DNA of 64,000 nucleotides from Lepas anatifera (Eukaryota; Arthropoda; Thecostraca; Lepadidae), in NCBI GenBank assembly GCA_034440635.1, contig JAOTON010001682.1:1-64000 (forward strand). Direction: 5' to 3'. The translations under genes were made by a program, and so were the position numbers. How positions within the stretch are numbered: position 1 is the first letter of the stretch; every line of letters starts with the position of its first letter. The notes beneath the pieces were generated by a model, which was not told the origin of the DNA, ran no database searches, and worked only from the letters and a program-made list of their open reading frames with translations. This document shows positions 36,883 through 48,215 of the stretch, in pieces.

Positions 36883-37389
36883 TCACTGAAGCCGGGAGAT
36901 GGTACGCAGGATTGGGTCCCACCCCACCCGGGAAGGGTGGACACCGTCCGCCGCCAGAAAACCTGGCGCAAACTGGACAGTGACCAGCTTGGCCGAGACT
37001 TTCTGAAACGCCGCACGCAGCACGTGGTTAGCTGTGCGGCGACGACGGCGGTGCTCCCTCACGGTGACATCCTGGGAGCGGGTGCGATCGCGCGGCGGAA
37101 TCGCCATGACCAACACCCGCCCCACCCCAGTGGCAAGCAGGTTAGAGACGAGGCGCAAAAAACTGCGCTTCAACTCTCCAACCCGCATCTCGGGCCTGGC
37201 CAAGTCATTGCCGCCCGCGATAATCAGGACAGTCTGCGGCCGCGACTTCCTCGCTGCCTCCACTGCCCAGTGCTGGAAGCGAGCTGAACAGACGCATGCG
37301 CCTGGCAGACCCGCTGTCCGGACACTGTCGCAGTGGGATAGGTAGCGCGAAAGACGTGCCACAAAACTGTCGCCGACTACCAGCAGCAT
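36883..37389 (-). CDS. SGNH/GDSL-type hydrolase domain protein (168 aa from the first ATG)
   Basis: It is a predicted esterase/lipase-fold serine hydrolase; the substrate is unknown. The conserved SGNH blocks occur in order: VVGDSF (nucleophile S8), Gly27 in TAGLPG, GGND (N61), and DGVHPS (D148 and H151), with the spacing expected of a single ~170-180 aa domain. An arginine-rich segment (five consecutive Arg at about 114-118) precedes the last block. The ATG at 37387-37389 is the first in frame. The frame stays open about 33 bases further upstream to a TAG at 37423-37425, so a spliced upstream exon is possible. It is GC-rich like the Rep/helicase gene and lies inside unit D, antisense to it. 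SGNH domains are known from CR1 LINE and Ngaro-type elements, so a separate nested element is the main alternative. Confidence 0.7.
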   Translation of the reverse strand: MLLVVGDSFVARLSRYLSHCDSVRTAGLPGACVCSARFQHWAVEAARKSRPQTVLIIAGGNDLARPEMRVGELKRSFLRLVSNLLATGVGRVLVMAIPPRDRTRSQDVTVREHRRRRRTANHVLRAAFQKVSAKLVTVQFAPGFLAADGVHPSRVGWDPILRTISRLQ

Positions 37390-37466
37390 GACTATGTCCT
37401 GGTCTGAGGCCAAAACTGAGAGCTATGCTGGTAATGTTTCCCATGCAGTACAATAAAAAATAACAG

Positions 37467-37488
37467 TGCGTGCGCGCGCACGTGCACA
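37467..37488. repeat. Alternating purine-pyrimidine tract
   Basis: GTGCGTGCGCGCGCACGTGC is a near-palindromic CG/TG run of the kind that can adopt Z-DNA. It lies ~80 bases upstream of the SGNH start codon (minus strand). Confidence 0.5.
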
Positions 37489-37639
37489 CTGTTTGATAAA
37501 GTCTTTCGGCATAAGATACTTAATGGTGCTTACTAATTTTGTGAATTCATGTGCCACAACTCCCCGGATGGTTACTATCCGTTTTAATTCGGAAAAATGC
37601 GATGATGCATTTTTGGATGTTCCTGGAGCATGTTGGTTG

Positions 37640-37820
37640 CAATTACAAAAAATGTGCATCATACTTTTGCCTCTATAGTGTTACCATTGCAATACAAAAC
37701 ATATTAAGACCGGTGACCAGTATACCAAAATATCTATGATACATTTGCGTTTATAGTGTTAACAGTACAGTACAAAAATTATTCGGACCGGTGACCAGCA
37801 TGCAAGTGTGCGAATGAAGA
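37640..37820 (+). repeat. Two ~80-bp direct repeats
   Basis: TATAGTGTTA...CAATACAAAA...ACCGGTGACCAG near 37674-37725 recurs at about 37754-37800 (TATAGTGTTAACAG, ACCGGTGACCAG). No other feature was found between the SGNH ORF and the H modules at 37960. Confidence 0.55.
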
Positions 37821-38709
37821 GCAGGTGAGGCCTTATTGTTCCAATCAAAATTGCAAGGGAAACCCTGACAGATAAAGACATCCAGGTAAACACAGTAGGC
37901 AGAATCACTCGTACGCCTGCAGTTACGTCGCAGTCAAGCAATCGGGATCGAAGCCGCTGCGAAGCGGTGGAAATCTGCGAGCAAGGCGAGCAGACCTGAG
38001 TGTTGAGGGAGGGCGCGGCGAAGCCGCGGCCGACGAAGGCGATACTTGCCCCGCAGGGTAGGAGCGCCGCAGGCCGGCCCGCTGAATCGAAACATGTTTA
38101 GGTAATGTTCGATTATGTCAGGTCAGCTTATCCAATCAAAATGGAATGCACAATCGGCACGCCAACTCGTGGTTGTCGAGAGATTTTGCTGGAATGCTCG
38201 AACGGCTGCCGAAGGGCAGGCAAAGCAAACCACAAGTGGGGAGGGAGGGTACCAAGCAGCGCACGGATAAGACGCCTAGGGAAGGAACGAACCCAGCAGT
38301 GCCGGGCTAGGGAACGGAGGAACTTGGCAGCGCCAGGCCGGAAGTCTAGAGAAGGAATAAACAATAAGGAGACAAACCACCGCGATGCGGTGGAAGTCTG
38401 CGAGCAAAGCGAGTAGACCGGAGGCCTGAGGAGGGCACAGCGAAGCTGCAGCCGACGAAGGAAATATTTACCCCGCAGGGTAGGAGCGCTGCAGGCCCGC
38501 CCGCTGAATGCAAACATGGTTAGGTTAGGATAGTGGGGGCACAATGGTGCGCCCACGCGACTGTGCGGGCTGAAAGTATAGGTCTAACTTTGAATGCCCA
38601 TTACTCGAAAAGTTATGGACCGATTTCCACATTTTTGGTATCAGTCGACGCGCTCATCAATTCTCTTTTCGCACACTCCCTTTAATTCGTGACGTGCCCC
38701 ATTGGAAAA

Positions 38710-38736
38710 TCTCGCAACGCGAGACGGGCCGTCTAG
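38710..38736 (+). other. Helitron 3' terminus of unit D
   Basis: TCTCGC-AAC-GCGAGA hairpin (38710-38724), 8 bases (CGGGCCGT) and CTAG (38733-38736). The loop has one base changed from the other copies, while the stem is unchanged. Unit E begins at the next base. Confidence 0.85.
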
Positions 38737-41700
38737 TCTTATATATAATTTATAAAATGTCCGTCGTACGTCCGCCGTATGTCATAGCACCTTTTGACAA
38801 GTGTGGCCGAAACGGTTACAGGTAGGGGCTGGAAATTTTGCACGAGGGTCCGGTCATGCGGTCCCATCATCGTATTAGATTTTGGCAGTGGTGGAGTGGG
38901 TGGGGTGGGCGTGGCACGCGCCAGAGTGCACCCATGTCGTTTGAAAAATCGGCCTCAGATCGTCGAGCTCTTGAATTTTGCAACTTTTTGGCACGTGCTC
39001 GGCTGTACTGGATCCCTGATTTCAAGGTGCTGGTGAATATTTCCCAATTAAATTACGGCATGGAATTATTATTTCCAATCACATGTAGCGACGATAGTGC
39101 TATTTATAGAGGGTATTTTTTAATTTTGGGGGTGTGGGTGGGCCGCCCGAAGCACGTGCAGGGGGTTCCTCCGCTTAAAGGAAGTTATTCAAATTTTTCT
39201 TGAAAAAATAATGGGTTCAGGCTGTCCGGAAACAACCCACCGCCAAGCGGTGGAAGTGTGGGAGCAAGGCGAGCAGTCCTGAGTCCTCATGCGGGCGCGG
39301 CGAAGCCGCGGCCGACGAAGGCGATACTTGCCCCGAAGGGTAGGGGCGCTGTTTTTTGCACTGTATTGGGTCTCCAATGCTTAGGTGCTGACAAATGAAA
39401 ACCCATATTTTGAATTATTTTTGAAAGTTTTATTTAGCATGTATCGAGCCAACCATTGTTTATTGATGGTGTTCTTTTAGTTTTTTGGGGGTGTGGGTCG
39501 TTCGCTTGCAGCGAGTGCAGGGGATCCTCCGCTAGAAGGAAATTATCGAGTATTTTAATATTTTAAAATATTTTACGGCAGATTTATCACACATGTATCG
39601 AGCAAACCGTTGTTTATTGAGTGTTTTATTTAGTTTTTGGAGGTGTGGGTAGTCCGCCCGCGGTGCGTGCAAAGGGGTCCTCCGCTTCAAGGAAATTATT
39701 CTATTTTTTCGTGAAAAAAAGATGGGTTTAGGCGATCCGGAGACAATCCACCGCGAAGCGGTGGAAGTCGTAGAGCAAGGCGAGCAGACCTGAGACCTGA
39801 GAAGGGCGCGGCGAAGTCGCGGTTGACGAAAGTGATATTTGCCCCGCAGGGTTGGGCGCCGTTTTTTTTGCACTGTATCGGGTCTCCAATGTTAAGGTGC
39901 TGGCAAATGGAGAGACATATTTTAAATTATTTTCGGAAATGTTATTAAGCATGTATCGAGCCAAACGTTGTTCATTGAGGGTGTTTTCAGTTTTAGGGGT
40001 GCGGGTCGTCCGCTTGCGGCGCGTGCAGTGGGATCCTTCGCTGGAAAGAAATTATGGGGTATCTTTTAGCTGTGTGGCACAGCCGCCGGGTTTCTTTTGT
40101 CTGTTTGTGACTTTGTGCTGGCGTGCTCCGATGAGCATGGTGTAAACAGGTGTTGGCCTCCTGGCTTGGCACATGACCCCTCTCGGGCTACCCCTTGATG
40201 GAAGAACCTTAATCTGTACCCGTTATTAGGTCCCAGAAATGTGCCAGTAACCCTTCGGGACAAAAAGCGTATGCAGGCGTGTTGACAGAAACTTTGGACA
40301 GTTATCGAGGGTATTTTTTAGTTTTTTTGGGTTTTGATTGTGCGCCCTTGGCGCCTGCAGGGTGATCCTCCGCTTGAAGGAAATTATTAAGTATTTAAAT
40401 TAATTTACCTCAGATTCAGCAAACATGTATCAAGCAAACCGTTGTTCATCGAGGGTGTTTTTGAGTTTTGGGGGTGTGGATTGTCTACTCGCGGTGCGTG
40501 CAGGGTGGTCCTCCGCTCCAAGGAAAATATCGGGTATCTCTTAGCTGTGTGGCACAGCAATGCTCGGCTCGGCTGTACTGGACCCCTGATTTCAAGGTGC
40601 TGGCAAATATTTTTGAATTTACGGCAGTTTTATCACACATGTATCGACGATAGTGCCATTTATAGAGGGTATTTTTTTAGTTTTTGTTGGTGTGGGTGGT
40701 CCGCCCGCGGCGCGAGGAGGGGGATCCTTCGCTGGAAGATAATCATTGAGTATTTTAACGCCAGGCCGGCCGTCAAGGCATAAACAAACCGGAGACAATC
40801 TACCGCGAAGCGGTGGAAGTCTGCGAGAAAATCGAGCAGACTTGGGTCTTGAGAAGGGCGCGGCGAAGCCGCGGCCAACCAGTTCGATACTTGCTCCGCA
40901 GAGTAGGAGCGCGGTTTTTTTGCACTGTATCGGGTCTCCAATGTTAGGGTAATGGCAAATGGAGAGACGTATTTTATATTATTTTGGGCAGTTTTACTAA
41001 GCATGTGTCGAGCCAACCATTGTTTCTTAAGGGTGTTTTGGAATTTTTGGGGGTTTGGGAAGTCCGCTTGCGGCGCGTGCAGGGGATTTTCCGCTAGGAA
41101 AATGTATTGAGTATTTTAATATTTTAGGCTAATTTATGGCAGTTTCATTAAACATGTAGGAAGCAAACCGTTGTTAATTGAGGGTGTTTTTGAGTTTTTG
41201 GGGGCGTGGGTCATCCGCCCGTGGCGCATGCAGTGGGATCCTCCGCTATAAGGAAATTATCGGGTATGTTGTAGCTGTGTGGCACAGCCGCCGGGTTTCT
41301 TTTAGCTGTGTGCAATTTAGTGCTTCCGTGTTCCCATCAGTAAACGGTACACAGATGATGGCCTCTGGCGGGGCACGTGACCCCTTGCGGATTACCCTTT
41401 GATCGAAAAAGCTGTATTATGAACCCGTTATTTGGTCTCAGAGGTGTACTGGTGATTTTTTTGGCCAAATCCGTTTGCAGGCGCGTTGGTAGAAACATTA
41501 AACAGTTGATAGGTGGTATTTAAAATGCTGGCATCATTTAGGGGGGGCGGGGTCTCCCATTGAGAAGAACCAGAAACTTCAAATTTTGCGTGTAAATCCT
41601 CCAATATATTTTAATCAATTAATGGGAGGTTTTTAATATATTAAACAAGGTGTTGTTTAATAAGAGTGTTTTTTGTTTTAGGGGTGCGTTGCTCGTCTGG

Positions 41701-43745
41701 TGCTGTCGTGTTCCCAGGAGCATAGGGTACACAGACGATGGCCTCCTGGTGGGGTCAGGTGAACCCTTGCAGGTTACCCTTTGATTGAAATATTTGATAT
41801 GTACCTGTTGTTGGGTCTCAGAAGTGTACTGCTGATTTTTTTGGCCAAATGCGTTTGGAGACGTGTTGACAGAAACATTGAACAGTTGATGATTTTCTCT
41901 TTAGTTTTTAGGGGTGTGGTTGGTCCATCCGTCACGTGTGCAGGTTGATCATCCGCTAGAAGGAAATTTTCGGGCATCTTTCACATATTTGGCACAGCCA
42001 TCGGCTTTTTTAGCTGTGTGCGGTTTGGTGCTGGCGTGATCTTCTGAGCATAGTGTACACAGATGATGGCCCCCTGGTGGGGTTAGGTCACCCCTTGCAT
42101 GTTACACCTTGATGGAAAAACATTAATATGTACCCGCTATTGTGTCTCAGAGGTGCACTGGTAACTTTTTGGGCCAAATGCGTTTGCGGGAGTGTTGACA
42201 GAAAAATTAAACAATTGATATGTGTTATTTATAACTTTCACAATGTTTGGGGATCCTTTATTGATAAAAACCACAAAACTCTAATTTTGCCCAAAAGAAT
42301 AATGGATTCAGGCGATCCAAAGACAAACCACCGCGAAGCGGTTGAACAGTCCAGCGCCTGCCCGGACACCTTATCTAAGCTACCCTCTGGGAGCTAAAAC
42401 AACTCTTCCTACCAAAGCTAAAGTGCACTGACCTTCACAGTATGGGTACAGGATATGAATTGCGGTACAGTTTCACTGCAGGAAACGCATTTCGGAGCAG
42501 CATGCCTATGGTTGAAGACAGAGCAAATGAATTAAAAAAATTAACAAGCGACTTATTGGTTTACACGACCCAGTGAACTTAAAGGCTATTCCCAGAAATT
42601 AAAGTTTGCCCCCCTTTAAAAGTTATAAGTTTCCCTGAATGGGCTTCGGCGACCCCGAGACAAGCCAACGCGAAGCGGTAAAAGTTTGCGCGCAAGGCGA
42701 GCAGACATGAGTTCTGAGGATGGCGCGGCGAAGCCTCCGCCGACGAAAGCGATACTTGCCCCACAGGGTAGGGGCGCCAGCTAAGGTCGGAGATCCTTCG
42801 CTGTGAGTGGTTATTTAGAATGGGAGATGGCAGGGGTCCCAAATTAAGAAAAACCAGCAAACCTCTATTTTTGCTTGGAAGTGCAATTGGATATTTTGAT
42901 CAATTTACGGCAGTTTTATTAAACATGTACCGACCAAAGTGTTGTTCATTGAGGGTGTTGTTAGGTTTTGGGGTGTGGGTTGCAACCCGTGCCACGGTCA
43001 GGGGATCCTCCGCTGCAGGGAAATTATCGGGTATCTTTTATCTGTGCGGCACAGCCGTCGGGTTTCTTTTAGCTGTGTGTGATTTGGTGCTGTTGTGTTC
43101 CAATGAACATAGGGTACACAGATGATGGCTCGCTGGTTGGGCATGTGAACCCTTGCGGGTTAGTCCTTGAGGGAAAAACATTAATCTGTACCCGCTATTT
43201 GGTCTTAGAGATGTACTGATGACTTTTTGGGCCAAATGCATTTGCAGGCGTGTTGACAGAAACATTAAACAGTTGGTGATGGTTATTTAGAATCTTGGCA
43301 ATATTCGGGGGATCCCGCATTGAGAAAAACCACAGAACTCTAAGTTTGCTGAGAAAATAGTGGGTTTAAGCGATCCGGAGACAGGCCACCGCGAGGCGGT
43401 AGGAGTCTGCGAGCAAGGCGAGCAGACCTGAGTCGTGAGGAGGGCGCGGCGAAGCCGCGGATGACGGAGGCGATACTTGCCCCGCAGGGTATGGGCGCCG
43501 CTAGCCGGCCCGCTGAATCGAGTTATGGTTAGGCAAGGATAGTGGAGGCTTCCTGGTGCGCCCACGCAGTTGTGTCGGGCTCAAAATTTAGGTCTGTTTG
43601 AAGGCCCATAACCCGAAAAGTTATTGGCCGATTTCCAAACTTTCTTCACCAATCGACGTGCTCATCAATTCTCTCACACGCTCACCCCTTACCACTCGTG
43701 ACGCGCCCAGACGGTCAATCTCGCAGCGCGAGACGTGCCGTCTAG
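38737..43745 (+). mobile_element. Helitron unit E, complete non-autonomous copy (~5.0 kb)
   Basis: The 5' terminus at 38737 directly follows CTAG of unit D; the 3' hairpin and CTAG lie at 43719-43745. It contains S, M and H modules only (H near 39238, 39748, 40802, 42330, 42665 and 43386; M near 40100, 41305, 41690, 42020 and 43080). 39110-42650 is collinear with unit A, and 43080-43745 with the end of unit C. It is followed by T in a (TA)n tract, as expected for a Helitron end at an A|T target. Confidence 0.78.
43719..43745 (+). other. Helitron 3' terminus of unit E and end of the array
   Basis: TCTCGC-AGC-GCGAGA hairpin (43719-43733), 8 bases and CTAG (43742-43745). The flank then changes from the tandem-junction sequence to a TA microsatellite, which defines the true element end independently of the tandem junctions. 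Confidence 0.88.
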
Positions 43746-43751
43746 TATATA

Positions 43752-43800
<49 letters not shown>

Positions 43801-43941
43801 ATATATATATGTAGGTTGCAAAATATAACTTTTCATTGTGCATACTATTCAAGACAGATCTGCATGTTGACACCTATATCTGATATGTTTAAGAAATGGG
43901 TAGCTTTTCATAAGTCTCGATATCTTTATATCGGTATATTG

Positions 43942-44040
<99 letters not shown>

Positions 44041-44109
44041 CTGTATAGATATAGGTGTCAACATGCAGATCTTCCTTGAATAGCATGCACAATGAAAAGT
44101 TATATTTTG
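43746..44109. repeat. (TA)n microsatellites within a palindrome
   Basis: TA runs occupy 43746-43811 and about 43947-44035. Arms of ~62 bases, 43819-43880 and 44048-44109, are near-perfect inverted complements (left arm contains TTGACACCTATATC, right arm its complement). Together they form a ~290-bp fold-back unit with (TA)n at its centre. The Helitron array ends in the outer TA run. Confidence 0.75.
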
Positions 44110-46520
44110 ACATCTGCAGCAACAACAAAAAGAGAAAGCAAAAAATAAAATTATACATGCATATATAAACAAAAATATTAAGTATCAGAGATACAACATA
44201 TTCAATTTGAGACGACCCGTCATCATGGGAAGTTTTGCTGAAGTTCAGCGTAATAATGTTCCAAACGCCGATTGCTTACTACCAACAAGTTGGTATTTGA
44301 CTGCATATCTTCAACGCATCAAGAAGAGCGCCCGAGCCTGAAATGGCCCGTACTTGCACACTGTTTATTTGGTTAGGGCGAAAAAAGTCGGAAGCCGTCT
44401 CGGAAGACTCCGTCGGGTCCAGGAGAAGATGAAGAAGATTGTCCCGATACGATAGTGTCGAAGTACCGTTACCGTTTCAACATTCTCAGTAACTAATTTC
44501 TTAGCTGTCATGTTCGACGAAGCAACAAGAAGCAAAATTCATACCTTGCAAGAAGTGGAATAATCGTCTAGACCGCGTAAATACTCCACCTTTTACCTCT
44601 TCATGTGAAATTCAATGATCTGACATATAAAGAAGAACGAAATATCCTGGAGCTTTACATAAGCACAAAACAACATCCAAAAAGTATTTTATTGGGCTTA
44701 GTACCAATCTATGACTCACATTACATCACACGCACAATAGAGTCAGATATGCGCGCTTTACAGTGACACCATCAGACTCCGGCCATTTCAGAACAGCGAG
44801 GCAGTTGCAAATGGAGAGGTAATATCAAGCACGATACTGTAAAAAATCGCGACTTATTAGGCATCATGATAAGTAATCTTAAAAAGGTGATTCAGACAAA
44901 ATGGAGTAGAAACGTAGAAAATACAGACTACATTCGGCCAAAAAAACCACATTATGGGAAACAATTTTCCAACAGTGTAAAAACTCGGCACAAAAGACTG
45001 AAGACGATTCATGCAAAATCGAATTCTCTGACACGGAGATAAGAACGAGGAGATTCTTCAGCAAGCAAAACGCTTGGCACGCGCCAATAATCTACAGATA
45101 TGTACTCCTGTATCAAAGAAGCGCGGTTTAAGATTTGAGCACATCGCAGAGCATTCGTATTGCACTTAGTTTCTCTCGCAAACGCTATCATACCGCGCCG
45201 TACGGCTACCGAAATATTTAGTATTACAACGTGTAAGCTAGCAAATGTGTCCTACTGAAAGGCAGCCATGGCTACACAAGAGCCTCTCATGACGCTTAGA
45301 AACAGGAAGACACTTAGTTGGCGAAAGGCATTATGTCGAAGACAATACTTAGCAAAGGCATTGAGAAAAGCTCACATTTGCGACTAGGCGATAGAAGCCA
45401 ACCTGAAGCTCATTTCCAGCATCCAAATCTTCATCGATGCTGGATATTTCTCTTGAAGGTTATCTACTGCACATTAAAAAGACCAAAGATCGAGACGGGA
45501 AAAATACTTCGGCTATGGTCGAGGCTAACGAACTAGTTGGTTAAAAAACAGCTACTTTTAAGTCGAAATTGAATGGAAATGGAAAACCCGATTCCTGCTG
45601 TCATCAAGTAAAAATCACTGTTCATTTCAAGAAGCATTTGCCACAACCACTCGCGAAAACCTACGTACACAAACACTTCCTCATACCCTACAGATGTCAC
45701 CATCAACCGTTCAGACTTCCACCTCCAGCCTTCTCAAAAGATGGCGCGCAGAGCGGCTGCTGCCATGGCAACCAACGGCGTCAGCTGAGCCAAGGACGCT
45801 GAATTACACTCATCGGCGAAGCACTGGCAAGATTCCACAATTACCTCACTGTTCCTGGATCCCGTACAGATGTTGGAGTTATTGGCGTAGCCACATCCGC
45901 GAATGATGCGGACTTCGCCCAGCACTGCAAAAGAGATGGCGACAGCTTTAAAGCGAGCAAGCGGCGACTACGGGCTGGAGACTAGCGATACAGACAGAGT
46001 GAGTAGTAAGAGTAGTCAGATTGTCACTCTATAGGTCATCAGTTCGATTCTCACTAAGAGCAATCCTTGTACGCCCTGACAGGGGATGTTAAGAGTTGAC
46101 ATCTTATGCCTTTGCAGCCAGGAAGGTACTTAGTACAGTCATTAACAGAAAAGCGGTTTGGCGTTACATGAGAGAGGGCTAGAAGAGAGCATATAGGCAT
46201 CCAAAGAACGGGCCAGGGCGAGTGAACAATAACATAACAAGACTGGCAGTAAGATCCCGGTGTAGTCACCGTCACAGGGCACAGGAAGAGGGGGGGATGC
46301 GAAGAGTACCCAGAACTGGTGCGCTCGAAAAATAAAAATATACAAGGGAGCTTCTAATTATCTACAGGATGTGAGAGCTCCAAAATGAGAGATGGAAGAC
46401 AAAAGAGCTTACACTAACTAATGTAGCGACTACTAGGGATACATGAGCAGGCTAGGTATGCACTATGACGTAGACAAGTGACACGAAATAAAATATGGCG
46501 CGATAGGGAGTCTGAAATAT
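44110..46520. other. Interval without recognisable genes
   Basis: Only short open frames are present (up to 77 codons) and no domain is recognisable. I see no strong internal repeat. Confidence 0.4.
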
Positions 46521-46524
46521 GATG

Positions 46525-46885
46525 GACAGTGAGTTTACCACCCCCTGGTACGCAGGGAGGTGGCCATCCGTGGACAGGGAGTGTACCACCCCAGTACGCG
46601 GGGAGGGGGGGGTTAGCCGCCCGGTCGACAGGGAGTTTACCACCCCGGCACGCTGAGAGGTGGCCGTACCAGTGGACAAGGTGTTTACCACCCCGGTATG
46701 CAGGTAGGTAGTCACAGGGTGGAAATGGAGTTTACTATTGTGGTACGCAGGGAGGCAGCCACCCCAGTGGACAGGGACTCAGTAAGCAGGGAGGTGACCT
46801 CCCCAGTAGACAGGGACTCAGTACGCAGTGAGGTAGCCGCCCCAGTGGACAGGGACTCAGCACGCAGGGAGGTAACTATCCGGCT
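46525..46885. repeat. Minisatellite, 39-54-bp units
   Basis: About eight units begin GACAGGGA. The last three are ~39 bases (GACAGGGACTCAGTACGCAG, then a GAGGTAGCC-like box and CCCCAGTG). The first five are longer, with a GTTTACCACCCCGGTACGC box. Unit length and sequence vary, so the repeats are old or recombining. Confidence 0.75.
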
Positions 46886-47019
46886 AGAGTTCAGCTCCAG
46901 TACGTTAAACAGAATGCTGCAGTGACGATGCATGAAAGAGGCTGGGAATCCGTTACCCCGAGACGGCCCGGCGCTCAATAATTCACCCGACGCGGCTCGG
47001 CTGGCAACCGACCGGTGAG

Positions 47020-47235
47020 CAGAGGCGGGTTCAGGATTTCCGATGGGGGAGATGAACACATGATCAGGGGATCCGGGCAAGGGGCACTTTTGGGCGGCGA
47101 ACCCTAGCAGGGGCCGCCGATACTTAAACCTTGGGGTGGGGTGAGAAGTTACATTTAAAGCGGAGGGCCGCCGTGGCCATTTAAGGGGGCGCCGAAGGTC
47201 AATCGGTGGAGGGGCAAGTACCCTCTGGATCCGCT
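47020..47235 (+). repeat. Fragment of the CATAGGCGGATCCAGG element family
   Basis: GTTCAGGATTTCCGATGGGG, GGGGGCGCCGAAGG and GATCCGCTTATG correspond to the left terminus, interior and right terminus of that family. The left terminal bases are degraded. Confidence 0.5.
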
Positions 47236-47969
47236 TATGCTGATGAGTGTGACCGGGGTGGCTGCCAGTCTGCTTTGGGAGGCTCCAGCTGGCTTTGACG
47301 ATTGCCCGTTTTAACGAAAATTGTTTTGTTCGGATGGTGGAGTCGGTGGAGTCCGCGTCTCTTACACATAATTATTGACAGCTACTGAAAAGCACATCCC
47401 GAAAAGCTAGCCTTACGATGTTGGATCAATTATTTAAGGTCAAGTCAGCATTTATTTGGTGTTTTAACCGTCAAACGAGGGCTTTGTCACAGAGGCACGT
47501 ATTTCAGCATATTCTCCATAGCACCGAGATAAACGAGACTTGACATCAATTCACCCAGATAGCAGGTTCAAATGGCGGCTGAGATCCAAATGCCGTCTGT
47601 CTGATGACCTGATCTGTTTGATGAACCCCACCTCAGTCTGATGATCCTCCAGCTATACCCATCGACTGGAGAGTCGCGAGGGTTCAGTCGGGGAATATCG
47701 GACGACTTACACGTGCCTGTGTGAGCGTGTTCTGGGCTCGGGGTGAAATTTCGCACCTTTAAACGGCTTATGCAAGTGCCCCCATAGACGATTCATACAT
47801 AAGCTTGACGAAGTCTCAACATGGAATCCCGGCCAGATTCCAGAGCTGCACAGAGTCTGACCACAAGTCTGAGCCGAACCACTTACAGCACAAGGACGCA
47901 GTTTTTAAAGTGAAACATCAGACGCAACAAACCGTGTGACAATGCCACAGAAACGGTGACTATACGGAG

Positions 47970-48215
47970 GCCCGCTACGGGGCACTATGGTAACTGTGCT
48001 CTGGAAGCTCGCTCCGGAGCGTTGTTGTGTCTGGGCTCTGGAGGCTTGCTCCAGGGCATCATTGTGACTGCGCTCTGGAGGCTCACTCCGAAGCGCTGGC
48101 GTGATCGCGCTTTAGAGGCTCGCTCCGGGACACTATTGTGACTGCGCTCTGGAGCCTTGCTCCGGGGCGCTGGTGTGACTGCGCCATGGGAGCCCGCTCC
48201 GAGACACTCCTGTGT
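47970..48215. repeat. Minisatellite, ~40-bp units
   Basis: About six units of GCTCTGGAGGCTCGCTCCGG followed by a GCGCTGGTGTGACTGC-like half. A 209-codon open frame starts in the array and runs on to 48767, but it has no domain and is probably a by-product. Confidence 0.75.

Larger units (their letters stand above)
15337..38736 (+). mobile_element. Helitron unit D, candidate autonomous element (~23.4 kb)
   Basis: It runs from the family 5' terminus (15337) to the family 3' hairpin and CTAG (38710-38736). Inside, on the same strand as the termini, lies a full Rep/helicase gene (24490-30167). On the opposite strand lies an SGNH-hydrolase ORF (36883-37389). S, M and H modules occur in its 5' part and near its 3' end, as in the non-autonomous units, so it is a plausible master copy. 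23 kb is large for a Helitron; part of the length is duplicated AT-rich DNA and at least one nested fold-back insertion. No other family terminus lies between its ends. I have not shown that the whole span moves as one unit. Confidence 0.65.

Noticed and set aside
37390..37413. An eight-residue longer SGNH protein from a TTG codon
   Set aside because: TTG is not a usual nuclear start; the first ATG is at 37387-37389. An upstream spliced exon remains possible.
46000..46075. tRNA-like segment (AGTTCGATTCT resembles a B box)
   Set aside because: No cloverleaf with a matching acceptor stem and anticodon arm could be drawn.
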